NCBI RefSeq assembly: GCF_004135735.1
Contig: NZ_CP012670.1
Location: 1,984,001 to 2,048,000 of the forward strand
Source of the DNA: Sorangium cellulosum
Lineage (GTDB): Bacteria; Myxococcota_A; Polyangia; Polyangiales; Polyangiaceae
DNA: 64,000 nucleotides
Reading direction: 5' to 3'
Part shown: positions 20,155 through 27,965 of the stretch, in pieces
Position numbering within the stretch: position 1 is the first letter of the stretch
Layout: the number at the start of each line of letters is the position of its first letter
Program-made: the position numbers and the translations under genes
The notes under the pieces: model-generated
Databases searched by the model: none
Told to the model about the DNA's origin: nothing
Seen by the model: the letters and a program-made list of their open reading frames with translations, nothing else

Positions 20155-20877
20155 ATGCCTCGATCCGTCCGTCCGCGGACCGAGCGGCTCCGCACCGAGG
20201 CGCTCCTGGTCCGGCGCGTCCCTCTCGGTGAAGCCGACCTCGTGGTCGGGCTCTTCACCGAGCGACGCGGGCTCCTCTCGGGCGTCGCGCGCGGCGGGCG
20301 CCGCTCGGCGAAGCGCTTTCCGGCGCTCGAGCCGATGCACCTGCTCCGCGTGACGCTCGAGCTCCGCCCCGGCGCCGAGCTCGCCCAGCTCACCGAGGCC
20401 GCGATCGAGCGCCCGCGCCTGCGGCTCGCGGCGGATCTCGCGCGCCTCGACGCGGCCGGGCGGGCGCTGCGCTGGGTCCGCGAGATCGCGCCGGCGCAGA
20501 CCGCCGAGCCGGCGGCCTGGCACGAGCTGAACCGGCTGCTCGATCGCCTCGACGACCTCCCCTCGGCATCCCCTCAGGCGTTGCTCGCCGAGGCCGGTTT
20601 GCGCCTCCTGGTCGCCTTCGGCTGGGGCCTCGAGCTCTCTCAGTGCGTCCGGTGCGGACGCGCCTGCGACGCGGCGCAGGCGGCCTGCGTCGACCCGGCG
20701 CGCGGCGGCCTCGTGTGCCGGGCGTGCGGCGGTGGGCCGCTCGTCCTGCGGCCCGAGCCGAGGGCGCGCCTGCTCGCGGTGATGCTCGGCGACGCGCCGG
20801 AGATCCCGGAAGAGGATGTCCCCCTCGCGCTCGACCTCGTCGAGGGCGCGCTCACGACACACGCCAGCGGCGGTTAG
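20155..20877 (+). CDS. recO: DNA repair protein RecO
   Basis: Recombination mediator of the RecFOR pathway that loads RecA on SSB-coated gaps. 240 residues: N-terminal OB fold (TEALLVRRVPLGEADLVVGLFTERRGLLSGVARG), a helical domain, and a four-cysteine zinc site (CVRCGR...C...GGLVCRACGG, about 164-196). Length is normal. It is 57 bases after the RodZ-like gene, on the same strand. Confidence 0.92.
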   Translation: MPRSVRPRTERLRTEALLVRRVPLGEADLVVGLFTERRGLLSGVARGGRRSAKRFPALEPMHLLRVTLELRPGAELAQLTEAAIERPRLRLAADLARLDAAGRALRWVREIAPAQTAEPAAWHELNRLLDRLDDLPSASPQALLAEAGLRLLVAFGWGLELSQCVRCGRACDAAQAACVDPARGGLVCRACGGGPLVLRPEPRARLLAVMLGDAPEIPEEDVPLALDLVEGALTTHASGG

Positions 20878-20898
20878 CGGGGGGCTTCGCGTCCGGGG

Positions 20899-22074
20899 TC
20901 ACGCCCCGGCGTTCCACACGCGGCTCACCGCGCGCGGCGCCTCCGGGGATCCCTCGATCTCGACGTAGGGTCTGCCGGACGTGGCGGCGCGCGGGAACGA
21001 GAAGCTGCCGGTGTTCGCGTACCCGTCGCCGAGCGCTTCCCGGTGCGTGTGGCCGAAGACGACGAGCTTCGCGCCGGTCGTCCTCGCCACGTGACCAGCG
21101 CTCTCGGCCAGCCGCTCGGAGACCGTGCCGGCGTACCGGTTGTGGCCGCTCGCCCAGCTCGCGCCCATCAGCAGCGCGCCGAGCCCGAGCGCCGCGGCGC
21201 CGGGCTCCCGCGCGCCGAGCCCGAGCGCCGCGAGCCCCGCGCCCATCGACAGCGTCGCGATCACGCGATCGAAGTACAGCCGCGTGAACGTCCTTGCCGC
21301 GCTCTCGAGCGTCGGCGTGGCCGCGAGCCCGAGGAGGGCGTCCACCATCGCCCTGGGCACCCCGAGCTCGTGCGTGAAGCGCTCGACGATCGCGGCGCCC
21401 GCCGTCGCCTCGCCGCGCGCGCGGTACAGCGGGCCGCTCTTCAGCATCGCGCCGATGGCCGCGTGGAAGTAGCGGTAGATGACGTAGGGCGCGCGCGGGC
21501 CGTACCAGGTGAAGGCCGAGAGGAACAGCCTGAGCGGGGTCTGATCGTTCGCCTGCAGGTAGCGGTGCGCTCCGGTCGGCGCGATGAACTCCTCGACGAA
21601 GTGCACGCCGAGGCTGCGCTCGCCCACGACGAGCGGGTGGGCCGGGGCGTTGTCCGGATCGTAGAGGTGCCCGTGCTCGATGTGGATCGCCCCGTCGCGG
21701 AAGAACCAGGGCGTCGTCCGGATGCGCGCCCGGGCCGCTCCGGTCAGCCCGAGCGCCTCCGTCAACGCCACGGGGAAATCGGGCGCCCCGACCTCGGCGT
21801 CATGGTTGCCTCCCGAGAGCCAGAGCTCGCCGCCCCGGTCGAGGTGCTCGGCGAGCGCGGCCCGCGCGATCGGGTGCGCGGACAGCGCCTCGCGCAGCGC
21901 GCGCGGCCGGGGCATCCACGGCGACTCCGAGGAGAGATCGAACAGGTCGCCCGCCACCACGATCCGGGCGCCAGGATGGGCCGCCACGAGCGCGGCGAGG
22001 TCGGCGGTCACGCTGCGCGGCGTCTGGCGCACGAGGTGGAGATCGGCGAGCACGATCGTGCGGCGCTGCGTCAT
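20899..22074 (-). CDS. Calcineurin-like metallophosphoesterase
   Basis: 391 residues with the four dimetal phosphoesterase motifs in order: DLHL (11-14), GDLFD, GNHD and GHTH near the C-terminus. The spacing and the long insert between GNHD and GHTH resemble UDP-2,3-diacylglucosamine hydrolase-like families, but the substrate cannot be told. An Ala/Gly/Leu-rich hydrophobic stretch (about 285-325) may be a membrane hairpin. No Shine-Dalgarno sequence; TAGGCT (complement, 22080-22085) lies 5 nt before the ATG, consistent with a leaderless or near-leaderless transcript. Confidence 0.85.
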   Translation of the reverse strand: MTQRRTIVLADLHLVRQTPRSVTADLAALVAAHPGARIVVAGDLFDLSSESPWMPRPRALREALSAHPIARAALAEHLDRGGELWLSGGNHDAEVGAPDFPVALTEALGLTGAARARIRTTPWFFRDGAIHIEHGHLYDPDNAPAHPLVVGERSLGVHFVEEFIAPTGAHRYLQANDQTPLRLFLSAFTWYGPRAPYVIYRYFHAAIGAMLKSGPLYRARGEATAGAAIVERFTHELGVPRAMVDALLGLAATPTLESAARTFTRLYFDRVIATLSMGAGLAALGLGAREPGAAALGLGALLMGASWASGHNRYAGTVSERLAESAGHVARTTGAKLVVFGHTHREALGDGYANTGSFSFPRAATSGRPYVEIEGSPEAPRAVSRVWNAGA

Positions 22075-22244
22075 GACCCAGCCTATTCATCACGTCCGTC
22101 CGGACGCCGCAACTCGCCGCCGGGCGCGCGAGCTCGGCGCGATCGGCGCGAGGGGAGCGGGGGGCCAGCGACCCGGCGAGCTCACCTCGTGCGCCGCGCG
22201 GGCGCGGTCGGGTCGTGGGCTCGACGCCCGCGCCGCCGTGTCCC

Positions 22245-22676
22245 ATGCAAGCGGGCATGGAAGGCCCGGCGCGGACGCGACCTTTTGCCCCGAAGGCGAG
22301 CGAGCGATTGCTCACGGAGATCGTGCGCGCCCTGAGGGGCAAGGACATCGAGGCGCTCTCCGAGGTCTACGCCGAGGACGCGGTGCTCGAGGAGATCAGC
22401 GGCCGCCATCCTCCGGCCCATCCCAGCGTCACCAGCGGGAGGCCAGCGATCCTGGAGCGGCTCAAGAACGAGATCTTCCGTGATCCGATCTCCGGGTGGT
22501 CGCGCCAGCTTGACTCGACGGAGATCCTCGACGGCTTCGAGACCGACGACGCCGTGGCGTTCATGGAACTGCGGACCTACGAGGCGGGCGACCAGGTCGT
22601 GGTCCAGCACCTCGCCCGCAAGAAGGGCGGCCTGATCAACCACGATCGCATCGTGGTCGCCTGGGACGCGGAGTGA
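22245..22676 (+). CDS. NTF2/SnoaL-like fold protein
   Basis: 143 residues from the ATG at 22245 (an in-frame GTG at 22215 would add ten). The pattern LLTEIVRALRGKDIEALSEVYAEDAVLEEISG, a substitution point RPAILERLKNEIF, and C-terminal strands ending HDRIVVAWDAE fit the cone-shaped NTF2-like superfamily, which includes small enzymes and ligand-binding proteins. The actual function is unknown. The last codons and the stop are part of a 48-bp tandem duplication extending downstream. Confidence 0.65.
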   Translation: MQAGMEGPARTRPFAPKASERLLTEIVRALRGKDIEALSEVYAEDAVLEEISGRHPPAHPSVTSGRPAILERLKNEIFRDPISGWSRQLDSTEILDGFETDDAVAFMELRTYEAGDQVVVQHLARKKGGLINHDRIVVAWDAE

Positions 22677-22790
22677 GCCGCGGCGGCGCGCGCTCGCGTC
22701 GTGGTCGCCTGGGACGCGGAGTGAGCCGCGGCGGCGCGCGCTCGCGTCGTGGTCGCCTGGGGCGCGGGGGGAGCCGCGACGGCGCGCGGC
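22651..22790. repeat. 48-bp tandem repeat, three copies, over the 3' end of the NTF2-like gene
   Basis: Copies at 22651-22698, 22699-22746 and 22747-22790 (the third diverged). The first contains the last codons and TGA of the NTF2-like gene (HDRIVVAWDAE end); the second repeats them, including the stop, in non-coding sequence. Confidence 0.9.
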
Positions 22791-22842
22791 GGATCTTCCC
22801 CCCGCGCGCCGCGAGGGCGGCGTTGCCCGCGCGGCGCCGAGG

Positions 22843-22848
22843 TAAAGT
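22843..22848 (+). promoter_or_regulatory. TANNNT box for a likely leaderless hemH transcript
   Basis: TAAAGT at 22843-22848 lies exactly 6 nt before the GTG at 22855, with no Shine-Dalgarno sequence between. TTGCCC at 22823-22828 is a weak -35 candidate with a short (14-base) spacer. Confidence 0.4.
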
Positions 22849-22854
22849 GGCGCC

Positions 22855-23742
22855 GTGACCACCGCCGTCCTCCTCAGCTTCCACGGCACCGTCGAGCGGC
22901 TCGACGATCTGCCCGCGTTCGTCGCCAACATCCGCCGCGGCCGGCCGGCCCCGCCCGAGGTGCTCGAGGAGGTGCGGCGCCGCTTCCAGGCGATCGGCGG
23001 CTCGCCGCTCCTCCGCATCACGCAGGCCCAGGCGGACGCGCTCGCCGCGCGGCTCGGCCTGCCGGTGGCGATCGCGGGGCGGCTCTGGCACCCGTACCCG
23101 GAGGAGGCGCTCGCGTCGCTCCGCGGCCGCGGCGTGCGGCGTGTCGTCTCCCTGCCGCTCGCGCCGCAGTCGGTCGACGTCTACCACGCCGTCGTGCGCG
23201 AGGCGGCCGCGAAGCAGGGCGGGATGGAGGTCCGGTGCGTGCCCGCGTGGGGGCTCGAGCCGGCGCTGATCGACGCCTTCGTCGAGGTGATCGACGAGGC
23301 GCTCGCGCGCTTCCCGGAGGCGCGCCGCCGGGAGGTCGCGGTGATCCTCTCGGCCCACAGCCTCCCGCAGCGGATCATCGACGCGGGCGATCCGTACGAG
23401 CGCCAGTTCCGCGCGATGGCCGCCGAGGTGGAGCGTCGCGTCGCGCCGCGGGGGAACCCGGTGCTCGTCGCCTTCCAGAGCCAGGGCATGACCGGCGACG
23501 CCTGGCTCGGCCCGGACCTCCGCTCGACGTTCGACGCGCTCGCCGCAAAGGGCGCGCGCGAGGCGCTGATCGCGCCCATCGGCTTCGTCGCCGACCACGT
23601 CGAGACCCTGTACGACCTCGACGTGGAGGCGCCGGCCCTGGCGCGGGAGGCGGGCCTCTCCCGGCTCGAGCGCGCGCCGGCGCTGAACGCGCGGCCGCGC
23701 TTCATCGATGCCCTGGAGGCGCTCGTCCAGCGCGAGCTCTAG
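22855..23742 (+). CDS. hemH: Ferrochelatase
   Basis: Inserts iron into protoporphyrin IX (or coproporphyrin III) in the last steps of haem synthesis. 295 residues, GTG start. Recognised from AVLLSFHGTVERLDDLPAFVANIRRGR at the N-terminus, the active-site motif ILSAHSLP with its histidine, and PIGFVADHVETLYDLDVEA, where the Glu of HVETLYDLD is the family's metal-handling residue. Slightly shorter than the usual 310-340. No other haem gene is near. Confidence 0.93.
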   Translation: MTTAVLLSFHGTVERLDDLPAFVANIRRGRPAPPEVLEEVRRRFQAIGGSPLLRITQAQADALAARLGLPVAIAGRLWHPYPEEALASLRGRGVRRVVSLPLAPQSVDVYHAVVREAAAKQGGMEVRCVPAWGLEPALIDAFVEVIDEALARFPEARRREVAVILSAHSLPQRIIDAGDPYERQFRAMAAEVERRVAPRGNPVLVAFQSQGMTGDAWLGPDLRSTFDALAAKGAREALIAPIGFVADHVETLYDLDVEAPALAREAGLSRLERAPALNARPRFIDALEALVQREL

Positions 23743-23811
23743 AGCGGCGCTCGTACCGGACGCTCGCACCAGGGGCGCGTGGCCGCGACGCAGGCAAGCC
23801 GCCGCGTCGGC

Positions 23812-24627
23812 TCAGGGGCCCTTGCCCCTGGCCTTGCGCGAGAGCCTCGTGGCGACCGCGCCGACGAGGTCGGGGGCGTGCCTCGCGAGCGCCACCCCGA
23901 GCTTCGCGTGACCGGTGACGATCACCTCGGCGCGACGCGCGACGATCGCGTCCAGGATCTGTCGCGCCGCCGTCTTTGCCGGCATGACCAGCCAGCGCGG
24001 CAGAGGCTCCCTCGCGCCCTCGTGCAGCGCGCCCGCGTTGTCGATCCGGCGGATCTCGCTCTCGACGAACCCCGGGGCGACGTGCGTGACCGCGACGCCG
24101 TCGTCGTGGAGCTCGCCGCGCAGCGTCTCGGCGAGGGCGCGCACCGCGAACTTGCTCATGCTGTAGGCGCTCATGCCGGGGGCCGCGAGGTAGCCGCTCG
24201 CGCTGCCCATGATCGCGACGCCGCCGCGTGAGCGCCGGAGCTCCGGCAGCGCCGCCTTCACGGTGCGCAGCACGCCGAAGACGTTGGTCTCGAACTGCCG
24301 GCGGAAGTCGTCGAGCGAGAGCGCCTCGACGCGGCCAGCCACGCCGAACCCCGCGTTCGCGACGGCGACGTCGAGCCGGCCGAACGCCTCGCGCGCCGCG
24401 GCGACGGCGCGCTCCACGTCGCCGTCGCGCGTGACGTCGCAGCGGACCGTGAGCGCCTCGCCGCCCCCGGCGCGGATCTCCCGCGCGAGCGCCTCCAGCC
24501 GCCCCTCGCGCCGCGCCGAGAGCACGACCCGGCCGCCGCGCCGGGCGACCTCCCGGGCGAGCGCCGCGCCGATGCCCGACGAAGCGCCCGTGATGAGGAC
24601 GACCTGCCCTGCGAGCCCGCTTGCCAT
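23812..24627 (-). CDS. Short-chain dehydrogenase/reductase (SDR)
   Basis: 271 residues with the classical SDR layout: TGASSGIGAALA cofactor loop near the N-terminus, VANAG after the fourth strand, a catalytic Ser in MGSASGY, and YSMSK (the YxxxK motif). An Arg after the second strand (SARREGRL) suggests NADP(H) preference. The tail is basic. The substrate is unknown; the PGFVESEIRRI region resembles broad-specificity SDRs. ATG at 24627 chosen because GGGGACGG precedes it; an ATG 12 bases upstream lacks a ribosome site. It is convergent with hemH. Confidence 0.9.
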   Translation of the reverse strand: MASGLAGQVVLITGASSGIGAALAREVARRGGRVVLSARREGRLEALAREIRAGGGEALTVRCDVTRDGDVERAVAAAREAFGRLDVAVANAGFGVAGRVEALSLDDFRRQFETNVFGVLRTVKAALPELRRSRGGVAIMGSASGYLAAPGMSAYSMSKFAVRALAETLRGELHDDGVAVTHVAPGFVESEIRRIDNAGALHEGAREPLPRWLVMPAKTAARQILDAIVARRAEVIVTGHAKLGVALARHAPDLVGAVATRLSRKARGKGP

Positions 24628-24767
24628 CCGTCCCCGCATACCACGATCGCCCGGGGGCGAACCCCCTCGCGCCCTCGCGCCCTCGCGCCTGCTCGGCCCT
24701 GCCGCTCTCGGCTACGATGACCTTGCCCGGCGTGGCCGGGCGTCGCGCGTCTCGCGCACGGGGTGTC

Positions 24768-27587
24768 ATGCGAAGCCACTCGATCCGCCGCTCTCTCGCC
24801 GCTGTCCTCGTCGCCGCCGCCTGCGCGGCGCCGGCTCTCGCCCACGCCGCGCCGCCCTCGCTCGCGCGCGCGGAGGCGCTCCTCGCGCAGGGCGACTACG
24901 CGGGCGCCGAGAAGGAGCTCGCCGCGCGCGCGCGCGAGGGGGGCGGCGCGGACCGCGCCGCGGCGCTGCTCGCGAAGGCGCGGCTCGAGCTGCTCACGGG
25001 GCGCTACGACGACGCCGCGAGGACGGCGAAGGCGGCCGCGGCGCTCGGCAAGGAGGCGCGGATCGCCGCCGCGCCGCTCCGCGCCGAGGCGCTCGCGCGC
25101 CGCGGGAAGACGGCGGAGGCGATCGCGGCGGCGCGCGAGGTCGAGCGGGAGGACGAGGCCCGGCGCGCGCGGCTCGTGCTCGGCGAGCTCCTGATCCGGT
25201 CGGGCAAGCGCGGCGAGGCGCGCGCGCCGCTGATGACCCTCATCGACGATTACAACGACGATACGATCACCGCCGAGGACGCGGAGGGGCTGTCGCTGGT
25301 CGGGCGCGCGGCGCACCTGCTCCGGAGCGCGCGCGACGCGAACGACGCGTTCAACGCGGCCGAGCGGGTGGGCGGCAAGCAGCGGGTGGAGACGCTGCTC
25401 TGGAGGGCCGAGCTGTTCCTCGACAAGTACGATCCCGGCCACGCCGGGCAGGTGGTGAAGGAGGCGCTCAAGCTCGCGCCGAAGGACCCGCGGGTCCGGA
25501 TCGCGATGGCGCGCGTCAAGCTGGAGAGCGCGATGGACTTCGGCGGCGCCGACAGCGAGATCGCGGAGGCGCTCGCGGTGAACCCGAACCTCGCCGAGGC
25601 GTATTTCGTGCGCGCCGGGCTCGCGCTGCGCGACATGGACATCGCGGCCGCGGACGCGGCGCTCGACCGGGGGCTCAAGGTGAACCCGAGCGACCTGGAG
25701 CTGCTCTCGATGAAGGCGGCGGCGCGCTTCCTCGCGGACGACGCGGCCGGCTTCGAGGCCATCAAGGCGAAGGTGCTCGGCCTGAACCCGGAGTTCTCGC
25801 GGTTCTTCCAGATCGTCGGCGAGTACGCGGAGTGGGAGCACCGCTACGACGACATCGTCGAGATGATGGCGGAGGCGACGCGGGTCGATCCGGGCGACGC
25901 CAAGGCGCACGCCACGCTCGGGCTCAACCTGATCCGCGCCGGCGACGAGAAGGGCGGCCTCGCCGCGCTGCAGAAGGCGTGGGACAGGGATCGCTTCAAC
26001 GTCCGGGTCTTCAACACGCTGAACCTGTACGAGAAGGACATCGCGACCCAGTACGTCACCGTGGAGGGGCAGCCGTTCCGCGTCCGCTATCACAAGCAGG
26101 AGCGGCCGATCCTGGAGCGGTACGTGCCGCGCATGCTCGAGGAGGCGTGGGGGTCGATGGTGAAGCGCTACGGCTTCACGCCGAAGGTGCCGGTGTCGAT
26201 CGAGCTCTACGCGTCGACGGAGAACTTCAGCGTCCGGACGAGCGGCCTGCCGAACGTGGGCATCCAGGGCGTCTGCTTCGGTCAGACGCTCGCGGCGCTG
26301 AGCCCTGCGGCGGCGGAGTTCAACTGGGGGAACGTGCTGTGGCACGAGCTGGCGCACGTCTTCGCGATCCAGCTCTCGAAGAACCACGTCCCGCGCTGGT
26401 TCACCGAGGGGCTGAGCGAGTACGAGACGATCGTGCGGCGGCCGGAGTGGCACCGGGAGGAGGATCCGGCGCTGTTCGCGGCGCTGAAGGGCGGGAGGAT
26501 CCCGGCGGTCGAGGGGTTCAACCGGGCGTTCACGCACGTGGACAGCGTCGCGGACGTGACGATGGCGTACTTCGCGGCGAGCCAGATCGTGGTCTTCATG
26601 GTGGAGGAGTTCGGCTTTCCGAAGGTGGTCTCGATGCTGCCGCGGTGGGCGGCGGGGAAGCGGACGCCGGAGGTGGTGAAGGAGTCGCTCGGCATCGGCA
26701 CGGAGGAGCTGGATCGGCGCTTCCGCGCGTGGCTCACGCCGCGGCTCCAGCGTTACGAGAAGCAGTACGTCCCCGACCTGCACGTGCCGCCGCTCGACGA
26801 GGCGCGCAAGGCGGCGGCGCGCGCGCCGACGGACGCGAAGCGGCTGGTGGAGCTCTCGCTGGCGCTGTTCGAGGACGGGCAGCGGCAGGAGGGCGAGGCG
26901 GTGCTGGCGGAGGCGTTGCGGGTGGATCCGAAGCAGCCTGACGCGAACTACCTGAAGGTGCGGGCGGCGTTCGCGGAGAAGAAGCCCGACGAGGCGGCGC
27001 GGCTGCTGAGCAAGATGATCGCGGACGGGCACGACGGGTACGTGGTGCGGATGAAGCTCGCGGATCTGGCGGGGATGAAGAAGGACGCGGCGCGGATGAA
27101 GGCGCACCTGGAGGCGGCGGCGCGCCTGGATCCGACGCAGGCGGAGCCGCTGCAGGGGCTGTACGATCTGGCGCGCAAGCAGAAGGACGCGGCGGGCGAG
27201 CTGTCGGCGCTGCGGCGGCTCTCGCTGCTCGATCAGCACGATCGGCGGGTGTGGGGGCGGCTCTTGCGGCTCTTGGTGGAGCGGGGGGCGTGGGAGGAGG
27301 CGCGCAAGGTGGGGGAGAGCGCGATCTTCGTGGACGTGGCGAACCCGGAGATCCACCGGCTGTACGCGCGGGCGCTGGCGCGCACGGGGCGGCACGTGTC
27401 GGCGATCTACGAGCTGAACAGCGCGCTCTTGAGCCGGCCGAAGCCGGAGGAGGCGGCGGCGATCTACGGGGAGCTCGCGAAGGCGTACGCGAAGATGAAG
27501 CGGGACGACTACGCGAAGCAGGCGCTGGAGTACCAGAAGGCGATGCGGGGGACGTCGCCGCCCGCGCCGCGGGCGATGCCGGACTGA
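24768..27587 (+). CDS. Large secreted TPR protein with gluzincin-type (peptidase MA-like) domain
   Basis: 939 residues with a signal peptide (cleavage after ALAHA, about residue 26). Many TPR-type helical repeats fill about 28-440 and 680-930. Between them is a zinc peptidase-like module: WHELAHVFA with H526, E527 and H530, and WFTEGLSEYE with E547 as the likely third ligand, matching the peptidase MA/gluzincin layout. Probably periplasmic or surface-exposed; the substrate is unknown. The ATG at 24768 is the first one that begins the signal peptide. Similar TPR-peptidase proteins are common in myxobacteria, from general knowledge. Confidence 0.82.
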   Translation: MRSHSIRRSLAAVLVAAACAAPALAHAAPPSLARAEALLAQGDYAGAEKELAARAREGGGADRAAALLAKARLELLTGRYDDAARTAKAAAALGKEARIAAAPLRAEALARRGKTAEAIAAAREVEREDEARRARLVLGELLIRSGKRGEARAPLMTLIDDYNDDTITAEDAEGLSLVGRAAHLLRSARDANDAFNAAERVGGKQRVETLLWRAELFLDKYDPGHAGQVVKEALKLAPKDPRVRIAMARVKLESAMDFGGADSEIAEALAVNPNLAEAYFVRAGLALRDMDIAAADAALDRGLKVNPSDLELLSMKAAARFLADDAAGFEAIKAKVLGLNPEFSRFFQIVGEYAEWEHRYDDIVEMMAEATRVDPGDAKAHATLGLNLIRAGDEKGGLAALQKAWDRDRFNVRVFNTLNLYEKDIATQYVTVEGQPFRVRYHKQERPILERYVPRMLEEAWGSMVKRYGFTPKVPVSIELYASTENFSVRTSGLPNVGIQGVCFGQTLAALSPAAAEFNWGNVLWHELAHVFAIQLSKNHVPRWFTEGLSEYETIVRRPEWHREEDPALFAALKGGRIPAVEGFNRAFTHVDSVADVTMAYFAASQIVVFMVEEFGFPKVVSMLPRWAAGKRTPEVVKESLGIGTEELDRRFRAWLTPRLQRYEKQYVPDLHVPPLDEARKAAARAPTDAKRLVELSLALFEDGQRQEGEAVLAEALRVDPKQPDANYLKVRAAFAEKKPDEAARLLSKMIADGHDGYVVRMKLADLAGMKKDAARMKAHLEAAARLDPTQAEPLQGLYDLARKQKDAAGELSALRRLSLLDQHDRRVWGRLLRLLVERGAWEEARKVGESAIFVDVANPEIHRLYARALARTGRHVSAIYELNSALLSRPKPEEAAAIYGELAKAYAKMKRDDYAKQALEYQKAMRGTSPPAPRAMPD

Positions 27588-27965
27588 GGGGTGGCGCGAG
27601 AGGCGAGGGGCGAGGCGAGGCGAGGCGAGGGCAGGGGAGGGCGGTGATCCCGGCTGCCCGCGCCGGAGGGGGTCTCTGCGCGGCAGGGCGCGGGTGGGCG
27701 CTCGCCATCCGCCGAGGCGGGAGCGTGGAGCTCGCGCATGCACCACCGCCCGGCATGTCTCCCTTCGGGCCTTGCCTCCTGGGACGTTTCGTCGCGCGCC
27801 ACACGAGGCGCGCCTGAAACGTGGAGCCCGCTGAAACCTCATGGCACCTCGGTCGGTGCTGGATCGCGCCCACCCGCGCCCTGCCGCGCAGAGACCCCCT
27901 CCGGCGCTCACGCTGTCGAATCAAGGCGATGTGCGTCGAGGGGTACGGGGTGTGGCATCGCGCCG
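27588..27965. other. Gene-free 378-bp gap holding an inverted-repeat element
   Basis: No convincing coding region. It starts with a short G/A-rich run of GGCGA repeats (about 27602-27640) after the TPR-peptidase gene stop and is dominated by the inverted-repeat element described separately. Two genes converge on it. Confidence 0.7.
27660..27907. repeat. 248-bp element with perfect 42-bp inverted terminal repeats
   Basis: The left arm 27660-27701 is the exact reverse complement of the right arm 27866-27907. Inside, an imperfect palindrome (ACGTTTC...GCGCGCC / GGCGCGCC...GAAACGT) lies around 27783-27823, so the whole unit folds as nested hairpins. No open frame fits a transposase. It could be a MITE-like non-autonomous element or a large repetitive extragenic palindrome. 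No target-site duplication was recognised. Confidence 0.75.

Noticed and set aside
24258..27911. Very long minus-strand open frame opposite the TPR-peptidase gene
   Set aside because: Low-complexity Arg/Leu/His sequence typical of antisense frames in high-GC DNA; the plus strand has a signal peptide and HExxH.
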